Part shown: positions 10,760 through 21,646 of the stretch, one piece after another | How the letters are laid out: each line of letters begins with the position of its first letter | Numbering within the stretch: the first letter of the stretch is position 1 | Source: Lysobacterales bacterium | GTDB taxonomy: Bacteria > Pseudomonadota > Gammaproteobacteria > Xanthomonadales > SZUA-36 | Length of the DNA stretch: 64,000 nt | Assembly: GCA_014238945.1 (NCBI GenBank) | Contig: JABAAB010000026.1 | Coordinates: forward strand, 62,001 to 126,000 | Reading direction: 5' to 3' | The notes under the pieces: generated by a model | The model's database searches: none | The model's input: only the letters and a program-made list of their open reading frames with translations | What the model was told of the DNA's origin: nothing | Program-made: the position numbers and the translations under genes

Positions 10760-13502
10760 CCAACTGTTCTAGTTTTTCAAACTGTTCCTTCAGTCCCGCA
10801 AGTTTGGCCTGGTGGGCAAGCTGTCTCCCGCGCTCGGTCTCAACAACCGCGGGCGGGGCATTTTCGACGAACCTGCTATTGGCAAGTTTGGCCTCCGAGC
10901 GTTTCAGGTTGGACAGTTCCTTTTCCATCAATTTTGTCAACCGGGCCAGTTCATCCTCAATGTCCACCAGTCCCTTGAGAGCAACGAGAACTTTGAGATC
11001 GGCAACCAACGCTACGGAATAGCCGGTTGTATCGGCCCCGTCATCCAGCCATTGACTGTCGTCAATTTTCCCCAGTCCCCGCAACAACTCAGCAAAGCGG
11101 TTCTGCCTGTCCCGGTCGGCGCTCGTTCCGGACTGGAATGCAATATTCAGTTTTTTCCCGGGCGCAACATTCAATTCTGCACGTATGTTTCGAATCCCCT
11201 GTAAGACCTGTTGCAACCAGGAAATATCGCTTTCAGCCTGTTTGTCGATGTCACCTGCACCGGGGAACTCCTGCAACATAATGGTTTCACCATCCAGAGC
11301 CAGCGGTATTTTGATGCGTTGCCAGATCTCCTCGGTGATGAACGGCATAAATGGATGCAACGCCCGAAGGCTGGTTTCAAGTACCGATAACAGGGTGTAG
11401 CGCGTCGCATTTTGTTCAGCCGCTGTCCCTGACTGAAGCACCGGTTTGGAAAATTCAAGATACCAGTCACAGTACTCATTCCAGATAAATTCATACAGAC
11501 GCTGGGCCGCCAGATCGAGGCGGTAGGAACCGATATGTTCCTGAACCCGGGCAATCATCTGGTGCTGGCGTGAAATGATCCAGCGGTCACAGCTGCCGGT
11601 TGCGCCTACCGGTCCGATTTCATGATCCTGTGTGCTCATCAGCACATAACGTGCTGCATTCCACAATTTGTTACAAAAATTCCGGTTGCCTTCTATACGT
11701 CCCAGGTCAAATCGGATATCCCGGCCGTTGGTGGCCAGCGCTGCGAATGTAAAGCGCAGGGCGTCACATCCAAATGCCTGGATACCGTCTGGGAAATCTT
11801 TTCGTGTCGCCTTCTCTATCGCGGGCGCCATTTGCGGTTGCATTAAACCAGTGGTCCGTTTTGTGACCAGCGTTTCAAGTTCAATTCCGTCGATAAGATC
11901 CAGGGGGTCGAGCACATTGCCCTTGGACTTGGACATTTTCTGCCCGCTGGCATCACGTATGAGGCCATGGATATAAACTTCCCGAAAAGGTACGTCGCCC
12001 ATGAACTTCAGACCCATCATGATCATGCGGGCCACCCAGAAAAAGATGATATCGAAACCGGTGACCAGCACGCTGGTTGGATAATACTGTTGGATACGGG
12101 GCGAATCCCCGGGCCAGCCCAGTGTGCTGAAGGGCCACAATGCAGATGAAAACCAGGTGTCCAGTACATCTTCATCTTGCCTGAGTTGGACATCATCAGA
12201 CAGACCGTGACGCTTCCTGGCATCAGACTCGTCATAACCGACAAAGATATTTCCGTCCGGGTCGTACCATGCAGGGATACGATGCCCCCACCACAATTGA
12301 CGTGAAATACACCAGTCTTCGATTCTGTGCATCCAGTCGAAATAGGTCTTATTCCAGTTCTCGGGAACAAATCGTATGCTGCCGTTTTCCACCACCTCTA
12401 TCGCAGGATCGGCCAATGGCTGGATTTTCACATACCACTGATCGGTCAAATAGGGTTCTACAACAGCCCCGGAGCGGTCACCACGCGGAATCATCATCTT
12501 GTGGCGTTCTACCTTTTCCAACAGGCCGGCGGCTTCCAGATCAGCAACTATTTTCTTGCGAGCCACAAAACGGTCCAGACCACGGTAGGCCGGTGGTGCC
12601 TGTTCGTTCAGGGTGGCGTCATCGTCCAGTACGTTGATCACAGGTAGGCTGTGACGTTTTCCCATTTCGTAGTCGTTGAAATCATGACCCGGGGTAATCT
12701 TCACACATCCTGTGCCAAACTCGGCATCAACATACTTGTCGGTGATGACCGGAATGGTCCGGTCCGTCAGCGGTAACTCAAGTTTGAGACCCACCAGGTC
12801 GTTGTAACGCGGATCGTCGGGGTTGACCGCCACCGCGGTGTCCCCGAGCAGGGTTTCGGGCCGTGTGGTTGCCACCACCACGTAGCCCTTGCCGTCCACA
12901 CGTGGATAGCATATGTGCCACAGATGGCCATTCTCCTCGGTGGAGATCACTTCCAGGTCTGAAAGTGCAGTATGCAAAACCGGGTCCCAGTTGACCAGAC
13001 GTTTGCCTCGATAGATCAGGTCGTCGTGATACAACTCGACAAACACCTTGGTCACTGCCTGTGACAGATCCTCATCCATGGTGAACCGGTCGTTATCCCA
13101 GTCGACCGATGCGCCCAGTCTTCTCATCTGCCGGGCAATCGTGCCGCCGGAACTGTCTTTCCACTCCCAGACGGCCCGTTCAAATTTTTCCCGCCCTATG
13201 TCACGACGGGAAACCCCCTGGGCAGCCAGCTGGCGTTCGACCACCATTTGCGTGGCTATTCCCGCATGATCCATACCGGTTTGCCAAAGGGTATTGTCTC
13301 CTTTCATGCGATGAAACCGCGTCAATACATCCATGATGGTGTCCTGGAATGCATGTCCCATGTGCAGGCTACCGGTGACATTGGGTGGTGGCAGCATGAT
13401 GCAGTAGGACTCACCCGGGCCATGCGGTGCAAAATGCCCGGCTTCCTCCCAGGCCCGGTACCAACGCCCTTCAATGGTTTGTGGCTGGTAACTCTTTTCC
13501 AT
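10749..13502 (-). CDS. valS: Valyl-tRNA synthetase
   Basis: [18 protein letters not shown] and [19 protein letters not shown]; 917 aa with C-terminal coiled coil. Confidence 0.97.
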   Translation of the reverse strand: MEKSYQPQTIEGRWYRAWEEAGHFAPHGPGESYCIMLPPPNVTGSLHMGHAFQDTIMDVLTRFHRMKGDNTLWQTGMDHAGIATQMVVERQLAAQGVSRRDIGREKFERAVWEWKDSSGGTIARQMRRLGASVDWDNDRFTMDEDLSQAVTKVFVELYHDDLIYRGKRLVNWDPVLHTALSDLEVISTEENGHLWHICYPRVDGKGYVVVATTRPETLLGDTAVAVNPDDPRYNDLVGLKLELPLTDRTIPVITDKYVDAEFGTGCVKITPGHDFNDYEMGKRHSLPVINVLDDDATLNEQAPPAYRGLDRFVARKKIVADLEAAGLLEKVERHKMMIPRGDRSGAVVEPYLTDQWYVKIQPLADPAIEVVENGSIRFVPENWNKTYFDWMHRIEDWCISRQLWWGHRIPAWYDPDGNIFVGYDESDARKRHGLSDDVQLRQDEDVLDTWFSSALWPFSTLGWPGDSPRIQQYYPTSVLVTGFDIIFFWVARMIMMGLKFMGDVPFREVYIHGLIRDASGQKMSKSKGNVLDPLDLIDGIELETLVTKRTTGLMQPQMAPAIEKATRKDFPDGIQAFGCDALRFTFAALATNGRDIRFDLGRIEGNRNFCNKLWNAARYVLMSTQDHEIGPVGATGSCDRWIISRQHQMIARVQEHIGSYRLDLAAQRLYEFIWNEYCDWYLEFSKPVLQSGTAAEQNATRYTLLSVLETSLRALHPFMPFITEEIWQRIKIPLALDGETIMLQEFPGAGDIDKQAESDISWLQQVLQGIRNIRAELNVAPGKKLNIAFQSGTSADRDRQNRFAELLRGLGKIDDSQWLDDGADTTGYSVALVADLKVLVALKGLVDIEDELARLTKLMEKELSNLKRSEAKLANSRFVENAPPAVVETERGRQLAHQAKLAGLKEQFEKLEQLGER

Positions 13503-13954
13503 TATGCGCTGATCTCGTGCGTGCGGGGTGTGATCCCGTGGTTGCGGTAGCTTCTGTACTTCTCCCTGGATTTTTCCCGCTTGTCCTCGGCGTGTGGGAC
13601 AATTTCCAGGATTCGCTCAAATTGTTTCGGGTGTGGGATGGCCACATCGCATAGATTTATCACCACATCTGTCGGACTCAGTACCGATACGGTACCAATG
13701 TTGACAGGGGCCAGTCCAGAGTGGGGGTCGTCTGAAGTCGCGTGGGGCAGGAACCGTCCCTGGGGATGATGCCAAAGCAGTGCATCCAGGTCACCTGCTT
13801 TGCGGTCACTTGCGGTAACAATAAAAATTTTCTGTCGTTGCTCCCAGGCCATCATGGCCAGGCGACAGGCGAACTGTTCAGCATCAATCGCGGGACCGCC
13901 CAGCAGGTAAAAATCAATCTGGCAGGATTCGGTGGTGGCGGATTTCGTGGACAA
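13502..13954 (-). CDS. holC: DNA polymerase III chi subunit
   Basis: [39 protein letters not shown]; located between pepA and valS as in many gammaproteobacteria. Confidence 0.9.
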   Translation of the reverse strand: MSTKSATTESCQIDFYLLGGPAIDAEQFACRLAMMAWEQRQKIFIVTASDRKAGDLDALLWHHPQGRFLPHATSDDPHSGLAPVNIGTVSVLSPTDVVINLCDVAIPHPKQFERILEIVPHAEDKREKSREKYRSYRNHGITPRTHEISA

Positions 13955-13967
13955 AACGGGTCAATTA

Positions 13968-15470
13968 TTATTTCTGGTCGATCAGGAACTGGGTCAGCAG
14001 ACCGGCGGGTCTGCCGGTTGACCCGCCTTTTTCACCCCACTTCCAGACAGAGCCTGCGCAGTCTATGTGTGCCCAGCGCATGTCTTCTGTAAAGCGGGAC
14101 AGGAAACATCCTGCTGTCACGCTGCCAGCCGGCATACCACCCACATTTTTCATATCTGCGAATTCTGATTTGAGCTGTGGCATATAATCGTCCCACAATG
14201 GCAGGCGCCACCCCCGGTCTAAAATGCGCGTGCCGGCCTCGACCAGTTCTTCTGCCAGGTCGTCGTGTTTACTCATGACAGCGGATGCGTGGTGGCCAAG
14301 CGCGATAACACATGCACCGGTCAGGGTGGCTACATCAATGACGGCGACGGGGTTGAATTTTCGGCTGTAGGTCAGGGCATCGCAAAGAACAAGACGTCCC
14401 TCGGCATCGGTGTTAAGGATTTCAATGGTCTTCCCGGACATCGAGGTGATCACGTCGCCCGGGCGATAGGCCTTGCCATCCGGCATATTCTCAGCCGCGG
14501 CCACAATACAGATCACATTGATGGGCAACTGCAAATGTGCACAGGCTTCAAATGCGCCCATGACACTGGCCGCACCACCCATATCGAACTTCATTTGCTC
14601 CATGTTCGGGCCTGGTTTAAGTGAAATTCCGCCACTGTCAAATGTTATGCCCTTGCCAACCAGCACCACTGGTCTCTGGTCCTGGTCCGCACCCTGGTAC
14701 TTCAGAATTATCAATTTCGGTTCGTTTTCACTGCCCTGGCTGACTGCCAGCAATGCCCTCATACCGAGTTCGGACATTTCTGCTTTTTCAAGAATATCCG
14801 CACTGACATTGTCATAGGATTTGGCAATCTCAACTGCCTGCTCGGCCAGGTAGGCCGGATTACAGATATTGGGCGGCAGGTTGCCCAACTCCCGGGAGCG
14901 CTGGAATGCTTTTGCAAATCCTTCGGCTTCCAGCAGTGCGGGGGCGAAATTTTCTGCCGCATTGAAAGACACACTGACCAGGGGTTCATGGCCGCCTTCC
15001 CGGGGTTTCCTGGTGGTGGTATAACGATAATTGGCTTTGTCCAGTGCGATTGCTGCCTGACGCAAATTCCATTCAGTGTCCATTCCGCACTCCAGTTCGT
15101 GCAGGCAAACAAGTGCATTACTGGCGGTGTGGTCACGTAAGAAGGCACCGGCCGACGTGCACACGCGATCATAACGAACAGGATCGAATTTATCGGTATC
15201 ACCACAACCCATAACCAGAATCCGGGTTGCAGAAACTCCTTCCAGGCCGTGAAGCATGGTGGTTGATTTCCAATCAGTATCGACGTCTCCCGTGCCGATC
15301 AATCTCAGCAACTCGCCGCCACTGAGTTGATCCACAAGTTTTGCTGTACCCTGCAGGGAGGACGCATCATGGATGCCGATGACCAGGCACTGGGTTTCAA
15401 CCGAAGTGGCTGATGTTTGTTCAAGTGTGAAATTCATCGTTGAGGACCTTCCATGATGACTCAAATCCAA
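13968..15470 (-). CDS. pepA: Leucyl aminopeptidase (M17); likely start MNFTLEQ downstream of the first ORF Met
   Basis: GKGITFDSGGISLKP and NTDAEGRLVLCDALTY M17 signatures. Confidence 0.95.
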   Translation of the reverse strand: MDLSHHGRSSTMNFTLEQTSATSVETQCLVIGIHDASSLQGTAKLVDQLSGGELLRLIGTGDVDTDWKSTTMLHGLEGVSATRILVMGCGDTDKFDPVRYDRVCTSAGAFLRDHTASNALVCLHELECGMDTEWNLRQAAIALDKANYRYTTTRKPREGGHEPLVSVSFNAAENFAPALLEAEGFAKAFQRSRELGNLPPNICNPAYLAEQAVEIAKSYDNVSADILEKAEMSELGMRALLAVSQGSENEPKLIILKYQGADQDQRPVVLVGKGITFDSGGISLKPGPNMEQMKFDMGGAASVMGAFEACAHLQLPINVICIVAAAENMPDGKAYRPGDVITSMSGKTIEILNTDAEGRLVLCDALTYSRKFNPVAVIDVATLTGACVIALGHHASAVMSKHDDLAEELVEAGTRILDRGWRLPLWDDYMPQLKSEFADMKNVGGMPAGSVTAGCFLSRFTEDMRWAHIDCAGSVWKWGEKGGSTGRPAGLLTQFLIDQK

Positions 15471-15553
15471 AAAAAACCGTAAATTGGGTTAACACTGATA
15501 GAATGCGGACGAAAGCAGCATTCTACAACGATTTAATCGCGAAGATAACCATA

Positions 15554-16636
15554 TTGACGATACTGCAAAAATACGTACTGCGTGAGTGGTTCTGGACCTG
15601 GGTCAGTGTCAGTATTGTTCTCGTCACGGTACTGCTCGGTGCATATCTTGGCGATATGCTCAACGATATCGCTGATGGGAGAATGCCAGCGGGTCTGATG
15701 AGCACACAATTGCTACTGCATCTCCCGGAAATCCTGGCAAATATACTTCCCCTGGCCGGGTTTGTTGCCGTGATGTGGGGGTTGGGACGCCTCTACCAGG
15801 ACCAGGAAATGGCCGTCATGCGATCCAGTGGTTTTGGATGGAAGCAGTTGGTCAAACCTCTGGTTAGCCTGATGTTGCCACTGGCTGCACTGTTACTCGT
15901 ACTGGGGTTGTCAATAGCACCAACGACCGCGAGACTGGCTCAGGATCAACTGGAGCAGGCTTTTCGCTCGGCTGCGGTCTGGGGCCTGCAACCCGGCAAG
16001 TTTCATGTGTTTCGGGACGGGGAATTGGTGATCTACGCCGAAGCTGTAGAAGAAGATGGCAGTACCCTGCGCAACATATTTATCAAACAGAGCCAGGACG
16101 ACAGGGAACAGGTATGGGTAGCAAAAAGCGGCAGGTACTGGGTGGATGTCGATACCGGTGACCGGTTCCTCATATTGGAGCAAGGTAAGGTCACCGACAA
16201 CGCACCTGGCCAGCTTGATGTACGTGTTTTGAGTTTTCAACGCAATGATTTGCGTCTTCCCGAACCGGAGTTTCGAAAACGTAAAGTCAAGAAAAACACC
16301 AGCCCTTCGAGTCAACTTCTTGATAAAGGAACCACGGAATCCATAGCGGAACTGCAGTGGCGCCTGTCACCGGCCATAACGGTGGTAGTCCTGAGTTTTC
16401 TCGCTATCCCACTTTCACATACCCAGCCAAGGGAAGGCAGGGGCATCAGGTTGGTTCTGGGTGTATTGATTTACCTGATCTATGGTAACGGCCTGTGGAT
16501 ATGTCGCGCCTGGGTTGCAAAGGGATTGTTGCCAACAACCATCGGGCTCTGGTGGATTCATGGCGTTTTTCTGCTATTGGGTTTTATCTGGATACGACGG
16601 CAGGGAAGATTCAATATCAAGGCGGCCTCATCGTGA
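15554..16636 (+). CDS. lptF: LPS export ABC transporter permease LptF (start uncertain: TTG 15554, ATG 15503 or upstream ORF start 15440)
   Basis: YjgP/YjgQ family pattern; LQKYVLREWFWTW is the expected N-terminus; upstream of lptG and divergent from pepA. Confidence 0.88.
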   Translation: MTILQKYVLREWFWTWVSVSIVLVTVLLGAYLGDMLNDIADGRMPAGLMSTQLLLHLPEILANILPLAGFVAVMWGLGRLYQDQEMAVMRSSGFGWKQLVKPLVSLMLPLAALLLVLGLSIAPTTARLAQDQLEQAFRSAAVWGLQPGKFHVFRDGELVIYAEAVEEDGSTLRNIFIKQSQDDREQVWVAKSGRYWVDVDTGDRFLILEQGKVTDNAPGQLDVRVLSFQRNDLRLPEPEFRKRKVKKNTSPSSQLLDKGTTESIAELQWRLSPAITVVVLSFLAIPLSHTQPREGRGIRLVLGVLIYLIYGNGLWICRAWVAKGLLPTTIGLWWIHGVFLLLGFIWIRRQGRFNIKAASS

Positions 16637-17718
16637 TCAGGACGGTGGACAGGTACATTGCCCGGACTGCAGTTCTTGGCACGTTGCTGGTGTGGGTTAG
16701 TCTGACCTTGCTGATGGCAATGTTCAGTCTGCTCACCGAATTTCAAAAAACCGCTGCCAACTACGGAACGGGCGACGCATTCTGGTTTGTGGTGCAAACA
16801 GGCCCAAGACTGGCATACCAGATTTTTCCGGTTTCCGCATTGCTGGGTTCACTACTTGGTATTGGTAGCCTGGCCAGCGCCAACGAACTGGTGGCTTTTC
16901 GAACGGCCGGTGTATCCAGGCTGAGACTGGCATCCGCGGCAATGGCCGGAGCTTTGCTGATCAGTATCCCGGTCATGGCAATTGGGGAATGGATCGCACC
17001 CGGTGCAGAACAGCATGCACGTGCAGTCAGGTGGAATGAAATGTCCGGGCAGGTGCTGATTGGCGGACCTTCCGGCATGTGGATGAGGGACGGCAACGAT
17101 ATAGTCAATATCCGCAGACCACTGATAAGCGTGGGCCGTGGCGAACAATCCATAAGTTTCCAGGATGTGGAGATTTACAGTTTCGACGGATTTTCAGGGC
17201 TGAACAAAATCACCCGCGCAAAAAGCGCTTTTTTCGACAGTGATCACTGGACACTGCAGGATGTATTTGAAATACGTGTCGATACGGAAAGTATCGTCCC
17301 TGCGAGCCTGCCACAGGCCCCCTGGATTTCAGATATCAAGCCGGACCTGCTCCAGTCGGCAGTTACGCGTCCGCCCTATTTGTCGCTGAGAGTGCTGTGG
17401 GATCAGTTGGAATATTTACAGAGAAATGGCCTGGATGACCGGGTTTACAAATCGGCATTCTGGGCAAAAATTGTTTATCCATTTTCGATCATTGCACTGG
17501 TTATGGCCGGTATGCCATTTTTATTCAGTACCTCAAGGCATCAAAACCTGGGTTTGAGAATGTCTGTCGGTATGACGCTGGGTGGACTTTTTATGCTGGT
17601 CAATACGACAGCGCAAAGCCTGGCGGAGGCGTATCTGTTGCCGGTTGCGCTCAGTACCGCATTTCCCTCGATCATACTGGTGACCATTGCCGTCATGGTT
17701 TTGAAAAGATCGGTTTAG
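16633..17718 (+). CDS. lptG: LPS export ABC transporter permease LptG (GTG start overlapping the lptF stop)
   Basis: VDRYIARTAVLGTLLVWVSLTLL N-terminus and C-terminal PFSIIALVMAGMPFLF...; YjgP/YjgQ family. Confidence 0.88.
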   Translation: MIRTVDRYIARTAVLGTLLVWVSLTLLMAMFSLLTEFQKTAANYGTGDAFWFVVQTGPRLAYQIFPVSALLGSLLGIGSLASANELVAFRTAGVSRLRLASAAMAGALLISIPVMAIGEWIAPGAEQHARAVRWNEMSGQVLIGGPSGMWMRDGNDIVNIRRPLISVGRGEQSISFQDVEIYSFDGFSGLNKITRAKSAFFDSDHWTLQDVFEIRVDTESIVPASLPQAPWISDIKPDLLQSAVTRPPYLSLRVLWDQLEYLQRNGLDDRVYKSAFWAKIVYPFSIIALVMAGMPFLFSTSRHQNLGLRMSVGMTLGGLFMLVNTTAQSLAEAYLLPVALSTAFPSIILVTIAVMVLKRSV

Positions 17719-17752
17719 CGAATCCGCTACGACGAGTGCTGAAGTAGCTGGT

Positions 17753-18220
17753 CTAATGTGGTTTCCCACCCTGATTTGAACGTACCAGCAATGTGTGACT
17801 GGCCAGGTCATGCCAGCCCCGGTTACCGGTGTCCAGCCACGCCCAGATTATCCCCAGGCCGAAAACCATCAGCGAAATGATGCCGACAAAAAACCTCATC
17901 AGGCATTGCGGCCAGGAAATGCACCGTCCATTCTCACTGACCAGTCGTACACGCCAGGCCCGCATACCGACGGTCATTCCGGCAAAATGCCAGCAACTGC
18001 CCAGGTAGGCAAAACAAACCGTTAGTAACCAAATGGTGAATCCGATATTTTCAAAGGCAATTTTCTGCGTATTGCCAAAGGGCAAGGCGATCGCTGCTGC
18101 GAGCATCAACAGGCCAGTCATAACGACGCCGTCATAAAGCATGACTAGCAATCGGCGTGGCAAGGAACAAACATTGTGTCCAACCTGCTGGCCTGCCTCA
18201 TTGTCTGGTAATCGTTGCAA
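17753..18220 (-). CDS. RDD family membrane protein
   Basis: PRRLLVMLYDGVVMTGLLML and AGMTVGMRAWRVRLV motifs. Confidence 0.82.
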   Translation of the reverse strand: MQRLPDNEAGQQVGHNVCSLPRRLLVMLYDGVVMTGLLMLAAAIALPFGNTQKIAFENIGFTIWLLTVCFAYLGSCWHFAGMTVGMRAWRVRLVSENGRCISWPQCLMRFFVGIISLMVFGLGIIWAWLDTGNRGWHDLASHTLLVRSNQGGKPH

Positions 18221-18294
18221 TCAGGTATTCCGTATCGTCCGCTTTACAGGGGCTTATCAGCTTGAATGTATCCGGTTGTGAATAGTCTGAATCT

Positions 18295-18305
18295 ATTCTA
18301 GAGTT
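18295..18305 (+). repeat. Left arm of an 11-bp inverted repeat (ATTCTAGAGTT)
   Basis: Exact reverse complement of 18498..18508, within the intergenic region upstream of the TonB cluster. Confidence 0.6.
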
Positions 18306-18497
18306 TTTTTCGTAGTCAGAAAGTAATCTGCTATTATTATTTTTTTTGGAAAGGTCTGATTCAGGATCGATATGATTGCAGGGGTATTTTTTGCAAAAAA
18401 TTGTTGCAGATGTGTGGCAATTGCTTACTGCCTTCGGTTATCCTGAGCCGCCCGAATTTCGGGTTTGGTGCCAATATACCATTGTTTAAAATAACTG

Positions 18498-18508
18498 AAC
18501 TCTAGAAT
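18498..18508 (-). repeat. Right arm of the 11-bp inverted repeat (AACTCTAGAAT)
   Basis: Exact reverse complement of 18295..18305. Confidence 0.6.
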
Positions 18509-18537
18509 TCTACGAACATACCAACTGGAAACAGGCA

Positions 18538-19314
18538 ATGCCAAATCAATTTATTCAACGATCCACTGCCCTGGTTTATAGCACAATGACAGCGTTACTG
18601 CTGCTCAGCACTGCCAACGCCGAGGAACTCAATTCAACCGTCAGCACTGAGACCGGCATCAACAAGGCCGCCTCAAGTTCGCAAAAACGTGTCACGCGTC
18701 TTGCCCAACAAACATCTGATCTGCTGGCCGAATACCGGTCCGTGGTACGCGAGACCGAGAGTTTGAAAATCTATAATGACAACCTGGAAAAAGTCGTTAT
18801 GGATCAACGTGCTGAAGTGGTATCAATCAATGACCAGCTTGAAGGGTTGGAAGCTACCAACCGCGGAATTGTGCCCCTGATGCTCGAAATGATAGATACA
18901 CTGGGCAAAATTGTTGAAAACGACATGCCCTTCAGGCTTGAAGAGCGGCGCGCACGGGTCGAGCGTCTGCGTGACATGATGGACCAGGCTGATGTTACTG
19001 CCTCGGAGAAATATCGCAGGGTGATGGAAGCCTACCAGGGCGAACTGGAATATGGCCGGACAACTGAGGCCTATGCAGAGACATTACCTACCACCGGCCA
19101 AACGGTAGAGTTTCTGAGGGTGGGCAGAACCCTGCTGATCTATCAAAGCAGTGACCAGTTGACCACGGGCTGGTTTAACCCGACCACCCGTGCATATGAA
19201 GATTTACCGGATCGTTATCGACTTGAAGTCAAAGAAGGGCTGGCCATTGCCAAAAATGAAAAGGCGCCCAATCTGGTCATGCTTCCTGTACCCGGTGCGG
19301 AGGCAGGAAAATGA
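18538..19314 (+). CDS. DUF3450 family periplasmic coiled-coil protein (TonB-system associated)
   Basis: Signal peptide, heptad-rich N-terminal region, and position directly upstream of ExbB-like genes, the standard DUF3450 context. Confidence 0.82.
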   Translation: MPNQFIQRSTALVYSTMTALLLLSTANAEELNSTVSTETGINKAASSSQKRVTRLAQQTSDLLAEYRSVVRETESLKIYNDNLEKVVMDQRAEVVSINDQLEGLEATNRGIVPLMLEMIDTLGKIVENDMPFRLEERRARVERLRDMMDQADVTASEKYRRVMEAYQGELEYGRTTEAYAETLPTTGQTVEFLRVGRTLLIYQSSDQLTTGWFNPTTRAYEDLPDRYRLEVKEGLAIAKNEKAPNLVMLPVPGAEAGK

Positions 19315-20657
19315 AAAAGATCAATATCATTGTCTCCATCGCCCTGTTGTCGTTTTCAGCCGCCGCAGGCGCGCAGACACTTGATGAACTGGCCGAGATT
19401 GTTCGCCGTGCAGCCAGCAGTGAAGGACAGATCAACCGGGAAAGGGAAGCCGAATTTCTGCGGCAACGCGATAATCAGCGCAATCTTCTGGCCCAGGCAA
19501 AGGCCGATTTGGTGCGCGAAAACAAACGCAGTGATGATTTAAAATCAGAATATGACCGTCTTGAAAGGGAACTGGCAGAACTGACGACAATTTTGCAGGA
19601 ACGCATGGGTAACCTGGGAGAACTGTTTGGTATCGTCCGCCAGGCATCAGGCGACATCCAGGCCGCATTGAACGACTCCATGGTGTCGGCAGAAATGCCG
19701 GGCCGGGGTGCGTTCCTGTCGGAACTGGCCCAGCGCAAGGCCCTGCCAAACGTGCAGGAATTGCGAACGGTATGGTCTCGGATGGTGACTGAAATTGCAG
19801 AGTCCGGAAAAATAAGCAAATTCAGTACCACCGTTGAACGCGCGAATGGTGACAAGGAGGAAATGGAAGTTGTCCGGATTGGTGTATTCAATGCGGTAGC
19901 CAACGGTAGATTCCTGGACTGGGATTCAACCAAGAGTACGGAGAACCTGATTGAACTGGCCCGTCAACCCGCCTCTCGATTCAGCTCAATGGCAAATGAT
20001 TTGCAAAGCGCCTCACCCGGTGATCCTGTTGCCATGGCGGTGGATTTCACCCGTGGTCAGATTCTTCGTGCCGTGGTGCAAAGCAAGACCCCCATCGAAC
20101 GTGTCAAGGAAGATGGTGGCATTGTGGGCTATGTCATTATCAGTGTCGGTATCCTTGGCCTGTTGCTGTGTTTGTGGAAAGCATTTGTGCTCTACACCAC
20201 TGGTGGGCGGATGAGCAAACAGCTTAAAAGTGAAACAGCCAACAAGGGCAACCCCCTGGGTCGTGTCATGTCCATTTTTGCTGATAATCCGGAAACCGAT
20301 ATCGAAACCCTGGAATTGAAACTGGACGAGGCCATATTGCGCGAGTCGGCTCCGTTGGAAACCGGTCTCAGTTTCATCAAGGTGCTTTATGTGGTGGCAC
20401 CGCTACTGGGTCTTTTGGGAACGGTTGTGGGAATGATTGCAACCTTCCAGATGATCACACTTTTTGGTACCGGTGATCCGCGTATGATGGCGGGTGGTAT
20501 ATCAACTGCGCTGGTCACGACGGTGCTGGGTCTGGTGGTTGCGATACCGCTGACGCTGTTGCATGCATTCCTGCAAGGCAAGAGCAAATCCCTGATCCAG
20601 ATTCTGGAAGAACAGGCGGCAGGAATCATCGCACGCCTGGCGGAGCGTAATGGATGA
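19311..20657 (+). CDS. TtpC-like MotA/TolQ/ExbB proton channel family protein with large periplasmic N-terminal domain
   Basis: Signal peptide, coiled-coil periplasmic region, then TM helices and VVAPLLGLLGTVVGMIATFQMITLFGTGDPRMMAGGISTALVTTVLGLVVAIP ExbB signature. Confidence 0.88.
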   Translation: MKKINIIVSIALLSFSAAAGAQTLDELAEIVRRAASSEGQINREREAEFLRQRDNQRNLLAQAKADLVRENKRSDDLKSEYDRLERELAELTTILQERMGNLGELFGIVRQASGDIQAALNDSMVSAEMPGRGAFLSELAQRKALPNVQELRTVWSRMVTEIAESGKISKFSTTVERANGDKEEMEVVRIGVFNAVANGRFLDWDSTKSTENLIELARQPASRFSSMANDLQSASPGDPVAMAVDFTRGQILRAVVQSKTPIERVKEDGGIVGYVIISVGILGLLLCLWKAFVLYTTGGRMSKQLKSETANKGNPLGRVMSIFADNPETDIETLELKLDEAILRESAPLETGLSFIKVLYVVAPLLGLLGTVVGMIATFQMITLFGTGDPRMMAGGISTALVTTVLGLVVAIPLTLLHAFLQGKSKSLIQILEEQAAGIIARLAERNG

Positions 20658-21178
20658 TCTGGTTTTATGACGCCATAGGGTCTATCCGGGGCTTCCTGGA
20701 GCTTGGCGGTGACGTACTCTACGGAATTATGCTGGTGCTGTTTCTGATGTGGACATTCATACTTGAGCGCCTGTGGTATTTTTACCGGGTGCATCCAGGT
20801 CAGAAACAGGACATAGTTACCGCGTGGGAGGCCCGTGCAGACACCCACTCATGGTATGCCAAGCGTATCCGTGAAGAAATGATCTCGAAAACATCGATAG
20901 GCCTGAAACACAATATCGGTCTGATCAAGGCACTGATAGCCATTTGCCCGTTGCTGGGACTGATGGGCACGGTGACGGGTATGGTTAGCGTTTTTGACGT
21001 CATGACCTATGCCGGAACCAGCAATGCCCGGGCAATGGCAGCTGGCGTATCCATGGCGACCGTACCAACCATGGCCGGCATGGTGGCAGCGCTATCGGGT
21101 GTATATTTTGGTACCTGGCTGGAGCACAAGGCCGCTACCGAAACTGAAAAACTGGGTGATTTGTTACAATCCCATTGA
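20654..21178 (+). CDS. exbB: ExbB proton channel protein
   Basis: ICPLLGLMGTVTGMVSVFDVMTYAGTSNARAMAAGVSMATVPTMAGMVAALSG. Confidence 0.88.
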   Translation: MIWFYDAIGSIRGFLELGGDVLYGIMLVLFLMWTFILERLWYFYRVHPGQKQDIVTAWEARADTHSWYAKRIREEMISKTSIGLKHNIGLIKALIAICPLLGLMGTVTGMVSVFDVMTYAGTSNARAMAAGVSMATVPTMAGMVAALSGVYFGTWLEHKAATETEKLGDLLQSH

Positions 21179-21233
21179 AGCAGGACAGGACCGCGTCGTA
21201 GCAGACCTGAGCCAAGACAAGAGGAATTAATGC

Positions 21234-21638
21234 ATGGCCAAAAGACATGCACATACAGAAGACGCTGAAATCAATATCACGCCGATGCTGGATATTGTTT
21301 TTATCATGTTGATCTTTTTTATTGTAACGACCTCGTTTACCAAGGAAACCGGCGCGTCCATTGTCAAGCCAGAGGCCGAACAGGCGATCTCGCTCAGAAA
21401 TGGAACCATACTGATCGGTATCAAGTCGAATGATGATATCTGGATGAGCAAGCGATTGATTGAACTGCGGGAGGTCCGGTCCATGGTTGAACAGGCCAAG
21501 GCGGAAAATCCAAAAGGCAGTGTGGTGATTGTTGCCGACAAGGATTCCAGGATAGGCACCATCACCCTGGTCATGGACCAGGTGAAAATGGCAGGTGTGC
21601 AGGGCATCGCCATTTCTGCGGATAACCCGAGCGGGTAA
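21234..21638 (+). CDS. exbD: ExbD biopolymer transport protein
   Basis: EINITPMLDIVFIMLIFFIVTTSF with the conserved membrane Asp. Confidence 0.92.
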   Translation: MAKRHAHTEDAEINITPMLDIVFIMLIFFIVTTSFTKETGASIVKPEAEQAISLRNGTILIGIKSNDDIWMSKRLIELREVRSMVEQAKAENPKGSVVIVADKDSRIGTITLVMDQVKMAGVQGIAISADNPSG

Positions 21639-21646
21639 GGTATTTT

